Positions 1-7,599 of a stretch of 54,218 bases of DNA are shown here, piece by piece. The translations under genes were made by a program, and so were the position numbers. The stretch is taken from assembly GCA_028599125.1 (NCBI GenBank), contig JAQRMX010000032.1, positions 1-54,218 on the forward strand, in the 5' to 3' direction. The notes under the pieces were generated by a model. The model did not search any database. It saw nothing but the letters and a program-made list of their open reading frames with translations, and was not told where the DNA came from. The number at the start of each line of letters is the position of its first letter. Within the stretch, counting starts at the first letter, position 1. The stretch comes from Alphaproteobacteria bacterium (GTDB lineage Bacteria > Pseudomonadota > Alphaproteobacteria > Rhizobiales > NORP267).

Positions 1-163
1 CACCGGCCTTAACATCTGATGAATTGGACGCGCCGTTCTTCAGCTTGGCAAGAACAGCAGGCTTGTTGCCAAAGGCTTCAAGAAACGCAAAGGGAAAGGA
101 CGCCGCGTCATAGGGTTCGGCTGCAAGTTCGGATATCGCGTCTGCAATTTCAACAGCATTCAT
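1..163 (-). CDS. N-terminus of a class I SAM-dependent DNA methyltransferase (cut by window edge)
   Basis: Only the first 54 codons are inside the window. The start ATG is at 161-163, with GGAAG a few bases upstream. The translation begins MNAVEIADAISELAAEPYD and continues through FPFAFLEAFGNKPAVLAKL. This matches the conserved N-terminus I know from the large DNA methyltransferases annotated as YeeA/MmeI-like, which modify DNA in type IIG/IIL restriction-modification systems, where the same block reads roughly FPYAFLEAFGNKxxTIxRL. The catalytic domain is outside the window, so it cannot be said whether the gene is intact. With the phage-like remnant to its right, it suggests an accessory region at this edge. 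Confidence 0.6.
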   Translation of the reverse strand, partial: MNAVEIADAISELAAEPYDAASFPFAFLEAFGNKPAVLAKLKNGASNSSDVKAG

Positions 164-632
164 GGGCACTTCTTCCGCCCCGTCCGCACCGCCGGCCGGG
201 AGCCGGAACGGCGTATGGGGAAAGACAGGCGCAAAAAAACCGATCGCAACAGTCTAATGAACATCTCTGGTTTTTATCTGAAATCATGCCGCCCCCCTCT
301 TCATCTTACTGTACATCTCAAACAGTGTCTCCAGCCTTTCGGTATCGTTTCTGAAGCGGCGACCGATATAGATGCGTCCAGTGTTTCGTCGTTTTTCTCA
401 TGCGCGCGGCGTAGATTACCAGGCATGGTTTCAGGATTATAGAGAATAACAGGAAAATAAACAGAATTCAGGAACAAGCATGATCCCGTCTTCCCCACAG
501 ACAGGAAGTCTTATCCCAAAGAACCACTTTATCCGGAAGAACCATGAAAAAATGCCATACTGAAGGGAAAAGAGTCGTACCTGAAAGGAAGGCTGTTAAG
601 ATTGTACGTCTACGGACCCGTGAGAAATAAAA
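164..632. other. no gene recognised (469 bp)
   Basis: Intergenic stretch upstream of the methyltransferase start. Short open frames on both strands look like chance; none has a plausible ribosome binding site together with a recognisable protein. Confidence 0.5.
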
Positions 633-872
633 ATGGCAGGTGTCGGGGTCCCTCTGGCAAACGCTTACGTTGACATAGCGTTTTGCGACGAGAGATTTGC
701 CGCTAGGGGGCAAGATTCAGATGTCCTCCCCGGGCTGCAATGGGTAGGGGAGACCCGGCAAAAAGAGGCCGCGATTGTCCGCGCGACCGGTTACATAGAC
801 GCTGTTTTCGGGAATATATCAATAGATCTCCAGACCCCTTTAAATGGATGTTGCCGTTCGGGATCTTTTTAA
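633..872 (+). pseudogene. phage-type DnaT-like/head-connector protein remnant
   Basis: The 79-codon frame reads GVPLANAYVDIAFCDERFAARG near its start and TRQKEAAIVRATGYIDAVFG in the middle. This resembles small phage proteins with the DnaT-like single-strand DNA-binding domain (the family with ANSYVSVADADAYHAARG, then KEAALIRATDYIDxxY). In those proteins the segment continues with a tryptophan- and proline-rich part; here the frame ends after about 25 unrelated residues, so it looks truncated or frameshifted. No other phage gene is seen nearby. The assignment is by eye from two short blocks. Confidence 0.4.
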
Positions 873-1651
873 GAGGGCCCCGGGCAGGTCTTCCGATTAC
901 CAGGGTTATGGTATGTGCGGATTTTACACACCCCACTGGTTCAGATCGGTTGGAGGTCTCTGTCTATGGAACCAAGATGCCAGGCAAAAAAACGCCGTAT
1001 CAATTTTTAATGAATGAATTGGACGGCTTTAAAATCAGGTTTTATGCGTTTGTACCCCTCCAAGCAACCTGGTATATCCCGGTTCCCCTATACGAGTTTT
1101 AGATAGAGGCACAAACGGTCGTTTTTATTTCGCGAGGACATTTCTCTTAACATCAGGTCTTATAAAGTCGTTCTGTGAGGGACAGGCTGTCCTGTTGAAC
1201 AGGTTAAAGCGGTGATAGTGTAGGAACGGTTCTTGCGTGGTGGAGTTGATATTTCCTGTTTCCCTGATGGTAAGGGCAGGGGAGAGGCCCGTCTGTTGAG
1301 GGCAGGGTATGGCCGTCAGCACCACTTGCATCCGGCTCTTTTCACATTCACAGATGGGATTTTGCGTGGTTGGTATTCTTTGGCATATTATGCCTCCGGG
1401 CGGGAGCTGCATGTATGTGTTACGATATGGGGGTACGATACGGGGGGCATCTTTCCTTCCTGCCTTGTTTTTCATGTTATTTACGCTGTTTTAAGGGTTT
1501 TTCTTTTTTCTGCGTTTAAGAGTTTTTGTTTCTATACCGTCAGTCAAACAGTCTTTCTATACAATATTCACTTTCTTCAGGGCCTTTTGATCCGGAAAAG
1601 GGAAGCGTTACGGGATTGCAGGAGCGAAGGAAAGAGAGAGGATATGGATTC
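873..1651. other. no gene recognised (about 780 bp)
   Basis: Open frames in this stretch give low-complexity or Cys/Phe-rich translations with no family resemblance. It may hold further decayed accessory DNA and the promoter of the following methyltransferase gene. Confidence 0.45.
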
Positions 1652-2566
1652 ATGAATGGGCCTCCCCCTGTTTTTGACCGGGATTTGCTGAACCTTCGTC
1701 GTCTCCGGGCTTTGAAGACTATGCCTTCGGCTGATTTTTTACTTACACATGTCGCCGATGAGCTGTCCAGTCGTTTAACACTTATCCGGCGTGCGTTTTC
1801 CGTTGCGTTGGATCTTGCCGGGCATACGGGTTTTGTGGCGTCCCGTCTGGCACAACATCCGGGCATAGATTGGATTATCCGTGCTGAAAACTTGTTTCCT
1901 CTTGTAAAGGATTATCCTGGTACAAAACTGGTTTGTGATCCTGAGGCGTTGCCATTTGGAGACGGAACGCTTGATCTTGTGGCAAGTGCCCTGAGTTTAC
2001 ATTTGGTGAATGATTTGCCGGGGAGCCTTGTGCAGATCATGCGTGCGTTGCGTCCTGATGGGTTATTTCTTGGTGCTGTGCTCGGTGGAGAGACACTTTC
2101 GGAACTGCGGGAGGTCCTTTTGTTGGCTGAAACCGAGATGGAAGGGGGAAGCAGTCTCCATGTTGCTCCTTTTGTGGATGTGAGAGATATGGGCCTACTT
2201 TTGCAACGGGTGGATTTCAGGCTTCCTGTGAGCGACAGTGAGGTGGTGAGTGTGACATATGATGATATGTTTGCTCTCATAAAGGATTTGCGGGCTATGG
2301 GAATGACAAACATGCTGCATGCGCGTCGTCGCAGACCTTTACGTCGTTCTACATTTTTTCGGGCCGCGGAACTTTATGCATCCCGTTTTCCTACAGGGAC
2401 CGGTCGGATTCGTGCAAGCTTTGAGTTTGTTTATGCGCTTGGTTGGAAAGCCCATTCCAGCCAGCAGGAAGCGTTACGTCCGGGATCAGCGCGTGTGAGC
2501 CTGGTGGATGTTCTTGGTGATAAGGGGAGAGCAGGAGGTGAAGGGCCCGCCGGGGCTGTTTCATGA
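1652..2566 (+). CDS. SAM-dependent methyltransferase, BioC/NDUFAF5-like
   Basis: 304-residue class I methyltransferase. The start ATG at 1652 follows an AGAGAGAGGA ribosome binding region. The N-terminus (PPPVFDRDLLNLRRLRA) is typical of the alphaproteobacterial NDUFAF5/BioC-like family. The SAM-binding strand is LDLAGHTGFVASRLA (about residues 50-64), followed by an acidic/proline block PEALPFGDGTLDLVASALSLHLVNDL. The middle GLFLGAVLGGETLSEL matches the family's GLFLAALLGGxTLxEL. In eukaryotes the homologue hydroxylates an arginine of complex I; in bacteria the role is unsettled and biotin-pathway BioC activity is not implied by similarity alone. A C-terminal extension is Gly/Arg rich. Transcribed towards mutT, with which it converges. 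Confidence 0.8.
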   Translation: MNGPPPVFDRDLLNLRRLRALKTMPSADFLLTHVADELSSRLTLIRRAFSVALDLAGHTGFVASRLAQHPGIDWIIRAENLFPLVKDYPGTKLVCDPEALPFGDGTLDLVASALSLHLVNDLPGSLVQIMRALRPDGLFLGAVLGGETLSELREVLLLAETEMEGGSSLHVAPFVDVRDMGLLLQRVDFRLPVSDSEVVSVTYDDMFALIKDLRAMGMTNMLHARRRRPLRRSTFFRAAELYASRFPTGTGRIRASFEFVYALGWKAHSSQQEALRPGSARVSLVDVLGDKGRAGGEGPAGAVS

Positions 2567-2759
2567 CGGCCTGTTACGGAGTGCATGATTTGTGCCATGG
2601 TGGAGGGGGTGAGTTAAGGTTCGTTTTACCGTGAAAGAGCCTTTATTGAGATCATGGAGAGGCGTGAGGGAGGCGTTCTTACCCGTGACAGAGTTTTGGG
2701 GGCGTGCTATGGGTATATGGATCATTTTTTATATTTCTTCATTTCTTTGGCCTTGCCTA

Positions 2760-3182
2760 TTACAACAGATCCCGGAGCTGGGCGATGAGAGGTATATCAG
2801 CTTCCAGTAGGGGATAATCCTTTAGTTTTGTAACGCGAACCCATGCTAATTTCTGTCCTTCATTTCCAATCGCGGTATGTTTCCACTGTCTGCAAACAAA
2901 AAGGGGCATGAGGAGATGAAACGTCTCATAGCTGTGGCTGGCAAAACTAAAGGGCGAGAGGCATGATGCGTTTACGTCAATGGCCAGTTCTTCTTTGAGT
3001 TCACGTATGAGTGCGTCTTCAGGTCGTTCGCCCGGTTTCATTTTTCCACCCGGGAATTCCCATAGCCCTGCCATGAGCTTGCCTTCCGGGCGCTGGGTGA
3101 TGAGGAGACGTCCTTCCTTATCAATCAATGCGCACGCGGCCACAAGCGTGAGATTTATCGACGCGTGAGGCTTGCTTTTCAT
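2760..3182 (-). CDS. mutT: MutT-like Nudix hydrolase (8-oxo-dGTP diphosphatase)
   Basis: 140 residues from the ATG at 3180-3182 (MKSKPHASINLTLVAACAL). The Nudix box is GGKMKPGERPEDALIRELKEEL, with the expected G-x5-E-x7-RE-x2-EE spacing; it binds the metal used to hydrolyse oxidised dGTP and keep it out of DNA. The C-terminal half (PLLEADIPLIAQLRDLL) fits MutT. The frame stays open upstream to a GTG at 3246-3248, just after the argJ stop, which would add 22 residues (RGTEEQRNRGTDRN) encoded by an 8-bp tandem repeat. I prefer the internal ATG because the extension has no family counterpart, but argJ-mutT are clearly co-directional and probably co-transcribed. Confidence 0.8.
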   Translation of the reverse strand: MKSKPHASINLTLVAACALIDKEGRLLITQRPEGKLMAGLWEFPGGKMKPGERPEDALIRELKEELAIDVNASCLSPFSFASHSYETFHLLMPLFVCRQWKHTAIGNEGQKLAWVRVTKLKDYPLLEADIPLIAQLRDLL

Positions 3183-3199
3183 GTATATATTCCTGTCTG

Positions 3200-3231
3200 T
3201 TCCTCTGTTCCTCTGTTCCTCTGTTCCTCTG
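3200..3231. repeat. four perfect copies of the 8-bp unit TTCCTCTG
   Basis: Four head-to-tail copies, plus a partial fifth to the left, lie between argJ and mutT. On the coding (minus) strand the unit reads CAGAGGAA, so each copy also contains an AGAGGA Shine-Dalgarno-like core. The length of 8 is not a multiple of 3, so a change in copy number would break a reading frame that starts upstream of the array. Confidence 0.95.
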
Positions 3232-3251
3232 AGCTGTGTTTGCAGCACTGT

Positions 3252-4508
3252 TCATGTCCGGTAATGGGCGTTGATGGAGATATAGTCATCTGTTAAATCG
3301 CAGGTGTGGATTCTGGCGCTTCCGTCTCCCAGGTTAAGCTGTATCGTAATCTCTATTTCCTGATGTTTCATATATGCGGAGAGCATCTGTTCGTTATATT
3401 GCTCACTCCGTTGACCCTGACAGGCGACTTGATAAGGCCCGAACCAGATATCTATTTTATCTCTTTCTATCTGCCCGTCTGCTTTCCCAACGGCCATGAC
3501 GACGCGCCCCCAATTTGCATCCTCCCCCGCGACAGCTGTTTTTACGAGAGGTGAATTTGCAATGGACATGGCAATTTTATGCGCGTCTTTGTGGGTTTTG
3601 GCTGTCTCCACTATGATTTTGATGAGCTTGCTTGCCCCTTCTCCATCTCTGACAACCTGGAGCGCAAGATCCTGCAGAAGATCTTCAAGAGAAGCCCTGA
3701 ATGAATCCAGTCGTGGATCCTCATGATCCTGGATCCTGGGAACAGCACGTTTTTCTGCCATTCCTGTTGCAAAGAGCAAGAGGCAGTCATTGGTTGAGGT
3801 TTCACCATCAACGGTTATGGCATTGAAAGTTTTTTCAACAGTATGCATGAGCAGCGTTTGCAGGGGAGCGGCACTGATCGGGGCATCGGTGAAGATGAAG
3901 GAAAGGAATGTTGCCATATTGGGAGCAATCATACCTGAGCCTTTGGCAATGCCATTGATGGTGACTTTATGTTCACCGATCCCGGCTTCACGTGTTGCGA
4001 GTTTTGGATAAGTATCTGTGGTCATGATTGCTTTTGCCGCCTCTATCCACGATTTTGGGGAGGCGGCAGCGGGCATGGTCCTTATAAAGGGCTCAAATTT
4101 TTGTGCGTCCATTGGTTCTCCGATAACGCCTGTTGAGGCGAGAAAGACCTCGTTGGTTCGGCATTTCGCTGCAGCGGCCGTTAAGTCTGCGCAGGTTTGT
4201 ACGGCGTCCCGTCCTTTTTGTCCTGTGAAGGCGTTGGCATTTCCCGCATTGACCAGAAGTGCCCGTGCGTGGCCCCCATCAAGCGTATCCCGGCACCAAT
4301 CGATTGTGGCTGCCGGGCAATGTGATTTTGTAAAAACGCCTGCAACAGTGGTTTTTTCTTCCAATAAGACGAGGAGAAGGTCAAGACGATCCTTGTAGCC
4401 TATACCGGTTGCGGCGACCGTGAGGCAAACTCCTTCAACAGGGGGCATTTCCGGCGGAAAGGGGGGAGCAAGGGGTGAAATTTTTTTTTCCATGCCAATG
4501 TCTTTCAT
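3252..4508 (-). CDS. argJ: bifunctional glutamate N-acetyltransferase/amino-acid acetyltransferase ArgJ
   Basis: 418 residues if started at 4508; a second ATG five codons later (4493) is equally possible. ArgJ transfers acetyl between N-acetylornithine and glutamate, recycling the acetyl group in arginine synthesis. The self-cleavage site is visible near residue 200, GSGMIAPNMATFLSFIFTDA; cleavage falls before the Thr of MAT, making it the nucleophile of the beta chain. Other family blocks are LLVNAGNANAFTG, FNAITVDGETSTNDCLLL, VAGEDANWGRVVMAVGKA and the C-terminal DLTDDYISINAHYRT. The length is normal. argH, the last arginine gene, lies elsewhere in this window at 36 kb. The upstream sequence has no strong ribosome binding site. 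Confidence 0.95.
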   Translation of the reverse strand: MKDIGMEKKISPLAPPFPPEMPPVEGVCLTVAATGIGYKDRLDLLLVLLEEKTTVAGVFTKSHCPAATIDWCRDTLDGGHARALLVNAGNANAFTGQKGRDAVQTCADLTAAAAKCRTNEVFLASTGVIGEPMDAQKFEPFIRTMPAAASPKSWIEAAKAIMTTDTYPKLATREAGIGEHKVTINGIAKGSGMIAPNMATFLSFIFTDAPISAAPLQTLLMHTVEKTFNAITVDGETSTNDCLLLFATGMAEKRAVPRIQDHEDPRLDSFRASLEDLLQDLALQVVRDGEGASKLIKIIVETAKTHKDAHKIAMSIANSPLVKTAVAGEDANWGRVVMAVGKADGQIERDKIDIWFGPYQVACQGQRSEQYNEQMLSAYMKHQEIEITIQLNLGDGSARIHTCDLTDDYISINAHYRT

Positions 4509-4898
4509 TTTTTGTGATTTTGTTTTGTTCTGGTGTCTATCGGTTCCCTAGCCGTTAAACAGATGGTCACAAGGCTTCTGCTTCCTCTGTTCCGACCTGC
4601 CGTCCTGAGCCCTGTCCTGTCGTACTGACGGCGGTTCGGTCCACATGTCATCTGTCCTGTTCACGGGCTGGTCTGGTTTTGATTTTTTTCACTCATCCGG
4701 CTTTTTTTATTCATTCTTTCCCGCTCTCGCTTATGGCGGATACGTACATCGTCATATTGCTTGCGGGACAAGCATCACAAGGATGGGATCCTTGTCGCCA
4801 GCTGCATCCATTCCGCCACGAAAGGGATCACAAGCAGCCTATTATGCCGCGCTTTCATGTTTTATTGATTCATTTGTCATTTTACTGCTCCTTTTGCC
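4509..4898. other. no gene recognised (390 bp)
   Basis: Pyrimidine-rich on the plus strand. Two overlapping plus-strand frames are Phe/Ser-rich and look like chance. In other alphaproteobacteria a peptidyl-prolyl isomerase often sits between argJ and secA; I could not find one or a recognisable remnant here. Confidence 0.4.
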
Positions 4899-5132
4899 TT
4901 ATTTCTTATCTTTCGGTGGACATGGGTCGTTCCCATAGCTGTTCCCGGCTCTGATTTTGCCGCCGCAACCATGAATTCTGGTCTCTGATTTCTGCCCCTT
5001 AGCAATTTTTTCAGCATATTCAATCGCTTTTTCCTGCGTTTTCAGAACTTTTGTTGCCTTACTGTTGCCTTCGCCCTTAACGGCCCATCCCTTCGGGTGC
5101 GGTATTACATGTTGATTTTTTCCCCGCGAAAT
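4899..5132 (-). CDS. DUF2188 small protein with ATT in the start position
   Basis: A 77-residue frame: after an ATT codon at 5130-5132 it reads SRGKNQHVIPHPKGWAVKG, then EGNSKATKVLKTQEKAIEYA, and ends near NSYGNDPCPPKDKK. This is the DUF2188 family signature (NQHVVPHPxGWAVKGxGNSxAT ... GNDPxPP); its function is not established. A strong AAGGAGG (5143-5149) lies 10 bases before the ATT, and no ATG, GTG or TTG is in frame between the upstream stop and the conserved block. The paralogue at 24454 has ATG in the aligned position. Either this gene starts with the rare AUU codon or it has lost its start; the rest of the frame is intact. Confidence 0.75.
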   Translation of the reverse strand: MSRGKNQHVIPHPKGWAVKGEGNSKATKVLKTQEKAIEYAEKIAKGQKSETRIHGCGGKIRAGNSYGNDPCPPKDKK

Positions 5133-6160
5133 AATATTAATTCCTCCTTGTGACTGATTATTCAGATTTATAGTAGACCCAAGTGAAAAGACTCAGGCGA
5201 TAAAATGAGTATAATCAACTCCCTGTTTTCATTATATGGCTTATCCCATATTTTTGTAAAATGTGTCGGATTTGTCTGTAAAATGGAGGGCTTGCAAAGC
5301 AGGATAGGATTTAATAACCCCGTCTTAATCTGATTCGGAAGGCCCTGCAAAAAGCCGGTTATTCATGATTTTGATCGCTCATTTTCCTTGCTTTACAGAT
5401 CTTTCAATCCCTGATCCCTGATCCGGAATTTTATAAGCCCTTCCTTTAGTGCGGGATAGCCCTGCCGTAAGATATTTTGCCCCTGCGGCGGGTGGTGGGC
5501 AACAAGTGGGGAAGTGTTATGCCCGCAGGTTCAGGAGACCGGATTAAAGGGATTTTTGACCAGAATATGTGCAACAGTTATGCACACAGAAGATGGAGCC
5601 AGGGAGGCGGATTTCAATGCTGCGGTTCTCCGTATACTCCCTTCTTTTACGGACAGACTGGATCTGAAACCATCTTTTACGGGATCGACGCACGAGAGGG
5701 GCTCTCCTATCCGATCTCCTGATTTTTGATATTGTTTTCTTTCTGACCTGTTCAATCTGTTTGTCTTTTTTCAGGTCCTTGATTTTTTCTGACCCTTAAT
5801 GATGAGCGTTTAGCCGGTCAGTCGGGCAATCCATTTCGTAAAACGGATAAAGCAGGGCCCACTATAAATATGCTGTAATCTCTGTTGATGATATCTCATT
5901 CCTGAGCACGATATGGTGAGTGGGTCCCTTTATAGCTCAACGGGGATGGCATCTGTTCCGGGGCTCTTTGCGCGGGCCGATTTGGAGCCGCTCCCGCCGC
6001 TATCAGGAGTGAACAGGGACATAGGAGACCTGAATTTTTTAAAATTGAGTGAGATTGGGTATGATATGGGTGTGTAACGGGGTATGAAATAAGCGGAACA
6101 GTGCTGTTACGCTGTGTTAAAAAGATAAAATTATAAACAACTTCAAAAGGAGGGTTCAGT
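5133..6160. other. no gene recognised (about 1 kb)
   Basis: Contains a perfect 7-bp tandem repeat (ATCCCTG twice, 5407-5420). The open frames at 5477-5730 give Gly/Cys-rich translations without family resemblance. The last 40 bases form the ribosome-binding region of the PEBP gene. Nothing else could be supported. Confidence 0.45.
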
Positions 6161-6730
6161 ATGAGAAAGGTAATCGGCTTCTTTACCCGAAACATCATGG
6201 CATCATATTTGATGCTTGTTACTGTTACGGTGCCTGCGATGGCAGAGATGACGCTCACATCCACAGATATTGCGCCGGAGCAAACCATGGATATTGATCA
6301 GGTTTTTTCCGGCTTTGGCTGTGAGGGCAAAAATCTGTCGCCATCTTTGTCCTGGTCCGGGGCCCCTGTCGGGACCAAAAGTTTTGTCGTCACCGCCTAT
6401 GATCCGGATGCTCCTACAGGATCGGGGTGGTGGCATTGGTCCGTTTTCAATATTCCATCTGATGTGACGCAGCTGCCGGAAGGCGTTGGAACGGAAGGAA
6501 TGCCCTTGCCCGATCGTGCTGTTGTGGCACGGAATGATTATTCTCAAAATGCATTCGGTGGTGCGTGCCCTCCGAAAGGAAATGATCCGCACCGATATGT
6601 GTTTACGGTCTATGCTATGCTCCGGGAAGCGCTCCCGATCGACTCAACAGCCTCGGGTGCTCTGGTTGGTTTTTATGCTAACAACAGCAGTCTCGAAAGC
6701 GTGTCGATCACTGCCTATTACGGTCGTTAG
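6161..6730 (+). CDS. secreted PEBP/YbhB-family protein
   Basis: 189 residues, start fixed by AAGGAGG (6148-6154) a few bases upstream. A signal peptide covers about residues 1-28 (hydrophobic stretch to VPAMA, cleavage before EMT), so the protein is probably periplasmic. The rest is a phosphatidylethanolamine-binding-protein fold of the YbhB/YbcL type: NLSPSLSWSGAP, then the anion-pocket motifs YDPDAPTGSGWWHWSVFNIP and GGACPPKGNDPHRYVFTVYA. Bacterial members have no firmly established role and are sometimes called Raf kinase inhibitor-like. It stands alone, with about 1 kb of non-coding DNA on its left and about 0.9 kb on its right. Confidence 0.9.
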   Translation: MRKVIGFFTRNIMASYLMLVTVTVPAMAEMTLTSTDIAPEQTMDIDQVFSGFGCEGKNLSPSLSWSGAPVGTKSFVVTAYDPDAPTGSGWWHWSVFNIPSDVTQLPEGVGTEGMPLPDRAVVARNDYSQNAFGGACPPKGNDPHRYVFTVYAMLREALPIDSTASGALVGFYANNSSLESVSITAYYGR

Positions 6731-7599
6731 GAAGCGGTTTTGGAAAAAATGAGAGCCTTCAGCAGGAATGAGGGAAAGTAAAATAGCCACCGGTTTTCCA
6801 TATTTTTTGCGAACCAAAAATTGCTGAAAAACAGTGGAGAGCGACATACAGTGGTAAAAGGTGATGCGTTTTTTGACTCCGACGCTTAATTTTTTGTCAA
6901 AGATGGATGGTCTGGACGGTTATTCTTTTCAAAAGCGGCTGTTTTTTTTCTTGATATTGTTTCCCTCAAATCTTTTGGTAAGAAGGATCAACCGTTTGCG
7001 CAATGATGGGTTATTATCGTTACGCAAAGGTTGTTGAGAGCCTTTGCCGGGCCGTCTCATCTGATTGAGCCATACTGAAACATAATTTGATGAAGAGAAA
7101 AGGGAGGGATCCGCTTTGTTATGAAGCGACTGCCAGACCTTTTTTTGTTTATGTGGTGTCGTCCATTTTTTTGGGATGTGCCGTTACTCTACCCTGCACT
7201 GAAGAGAGGAAACTGTTCGTGTGGAGAAGGTCATGTGAGAGCGGAGAGACGGTTTTTATCGCGGTTTTTTTCTTTTTTGATTCTTGGGGTTCTATCCGAA
7301 GGGCGGGGAAGCATGATATTTTTTTGAAGCTTATATCACTCTATCGCTTACATGATACAATGAAGGGTGCGGTTTCGCGGCAGGGACATAGGCATGGTAA
7401 GGGGCCGTTGATTGACAAGAGCGTGCGTGAGCCATATTGCTTCGGGGTTGTGGTTTTCTATGATCAAATAAAGTGGATCGGTTTGCTTTGGAGACTGATG
7501 TTTCTGACAAGAGACTTCCCTCAGGGATGTTAGTGTGCGGAGAGATATAACGTGAATGTGGAATTTTTCTTCTGAACGATGGTTTCGGGGGGTCGTTTT
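6731..7599. other. long region upstream of secA without a supported gene
   Basis: About 870 bp. Plus-strand frames (for example 7087-7533) are open but have poor codon character and no family resemblance. The stretch presumably includes the secA promoter and leader; I see no clear secM-like gene. Confidence 0.45.

Noticed and set aside
5440-5740. possible structured RNA or riboswitch in the GC-richer part of the 5-6 kb gap
   Set aside because: Compared by eye with cobalamin, TPP, SRP and RNase P core motifs; none was found.
7087-7533. 148-codon plus-strand frame upstream of secA
   Set aside because: Odd composition, no conserved motif, no ribosome binding site; treated as non-coding leader.
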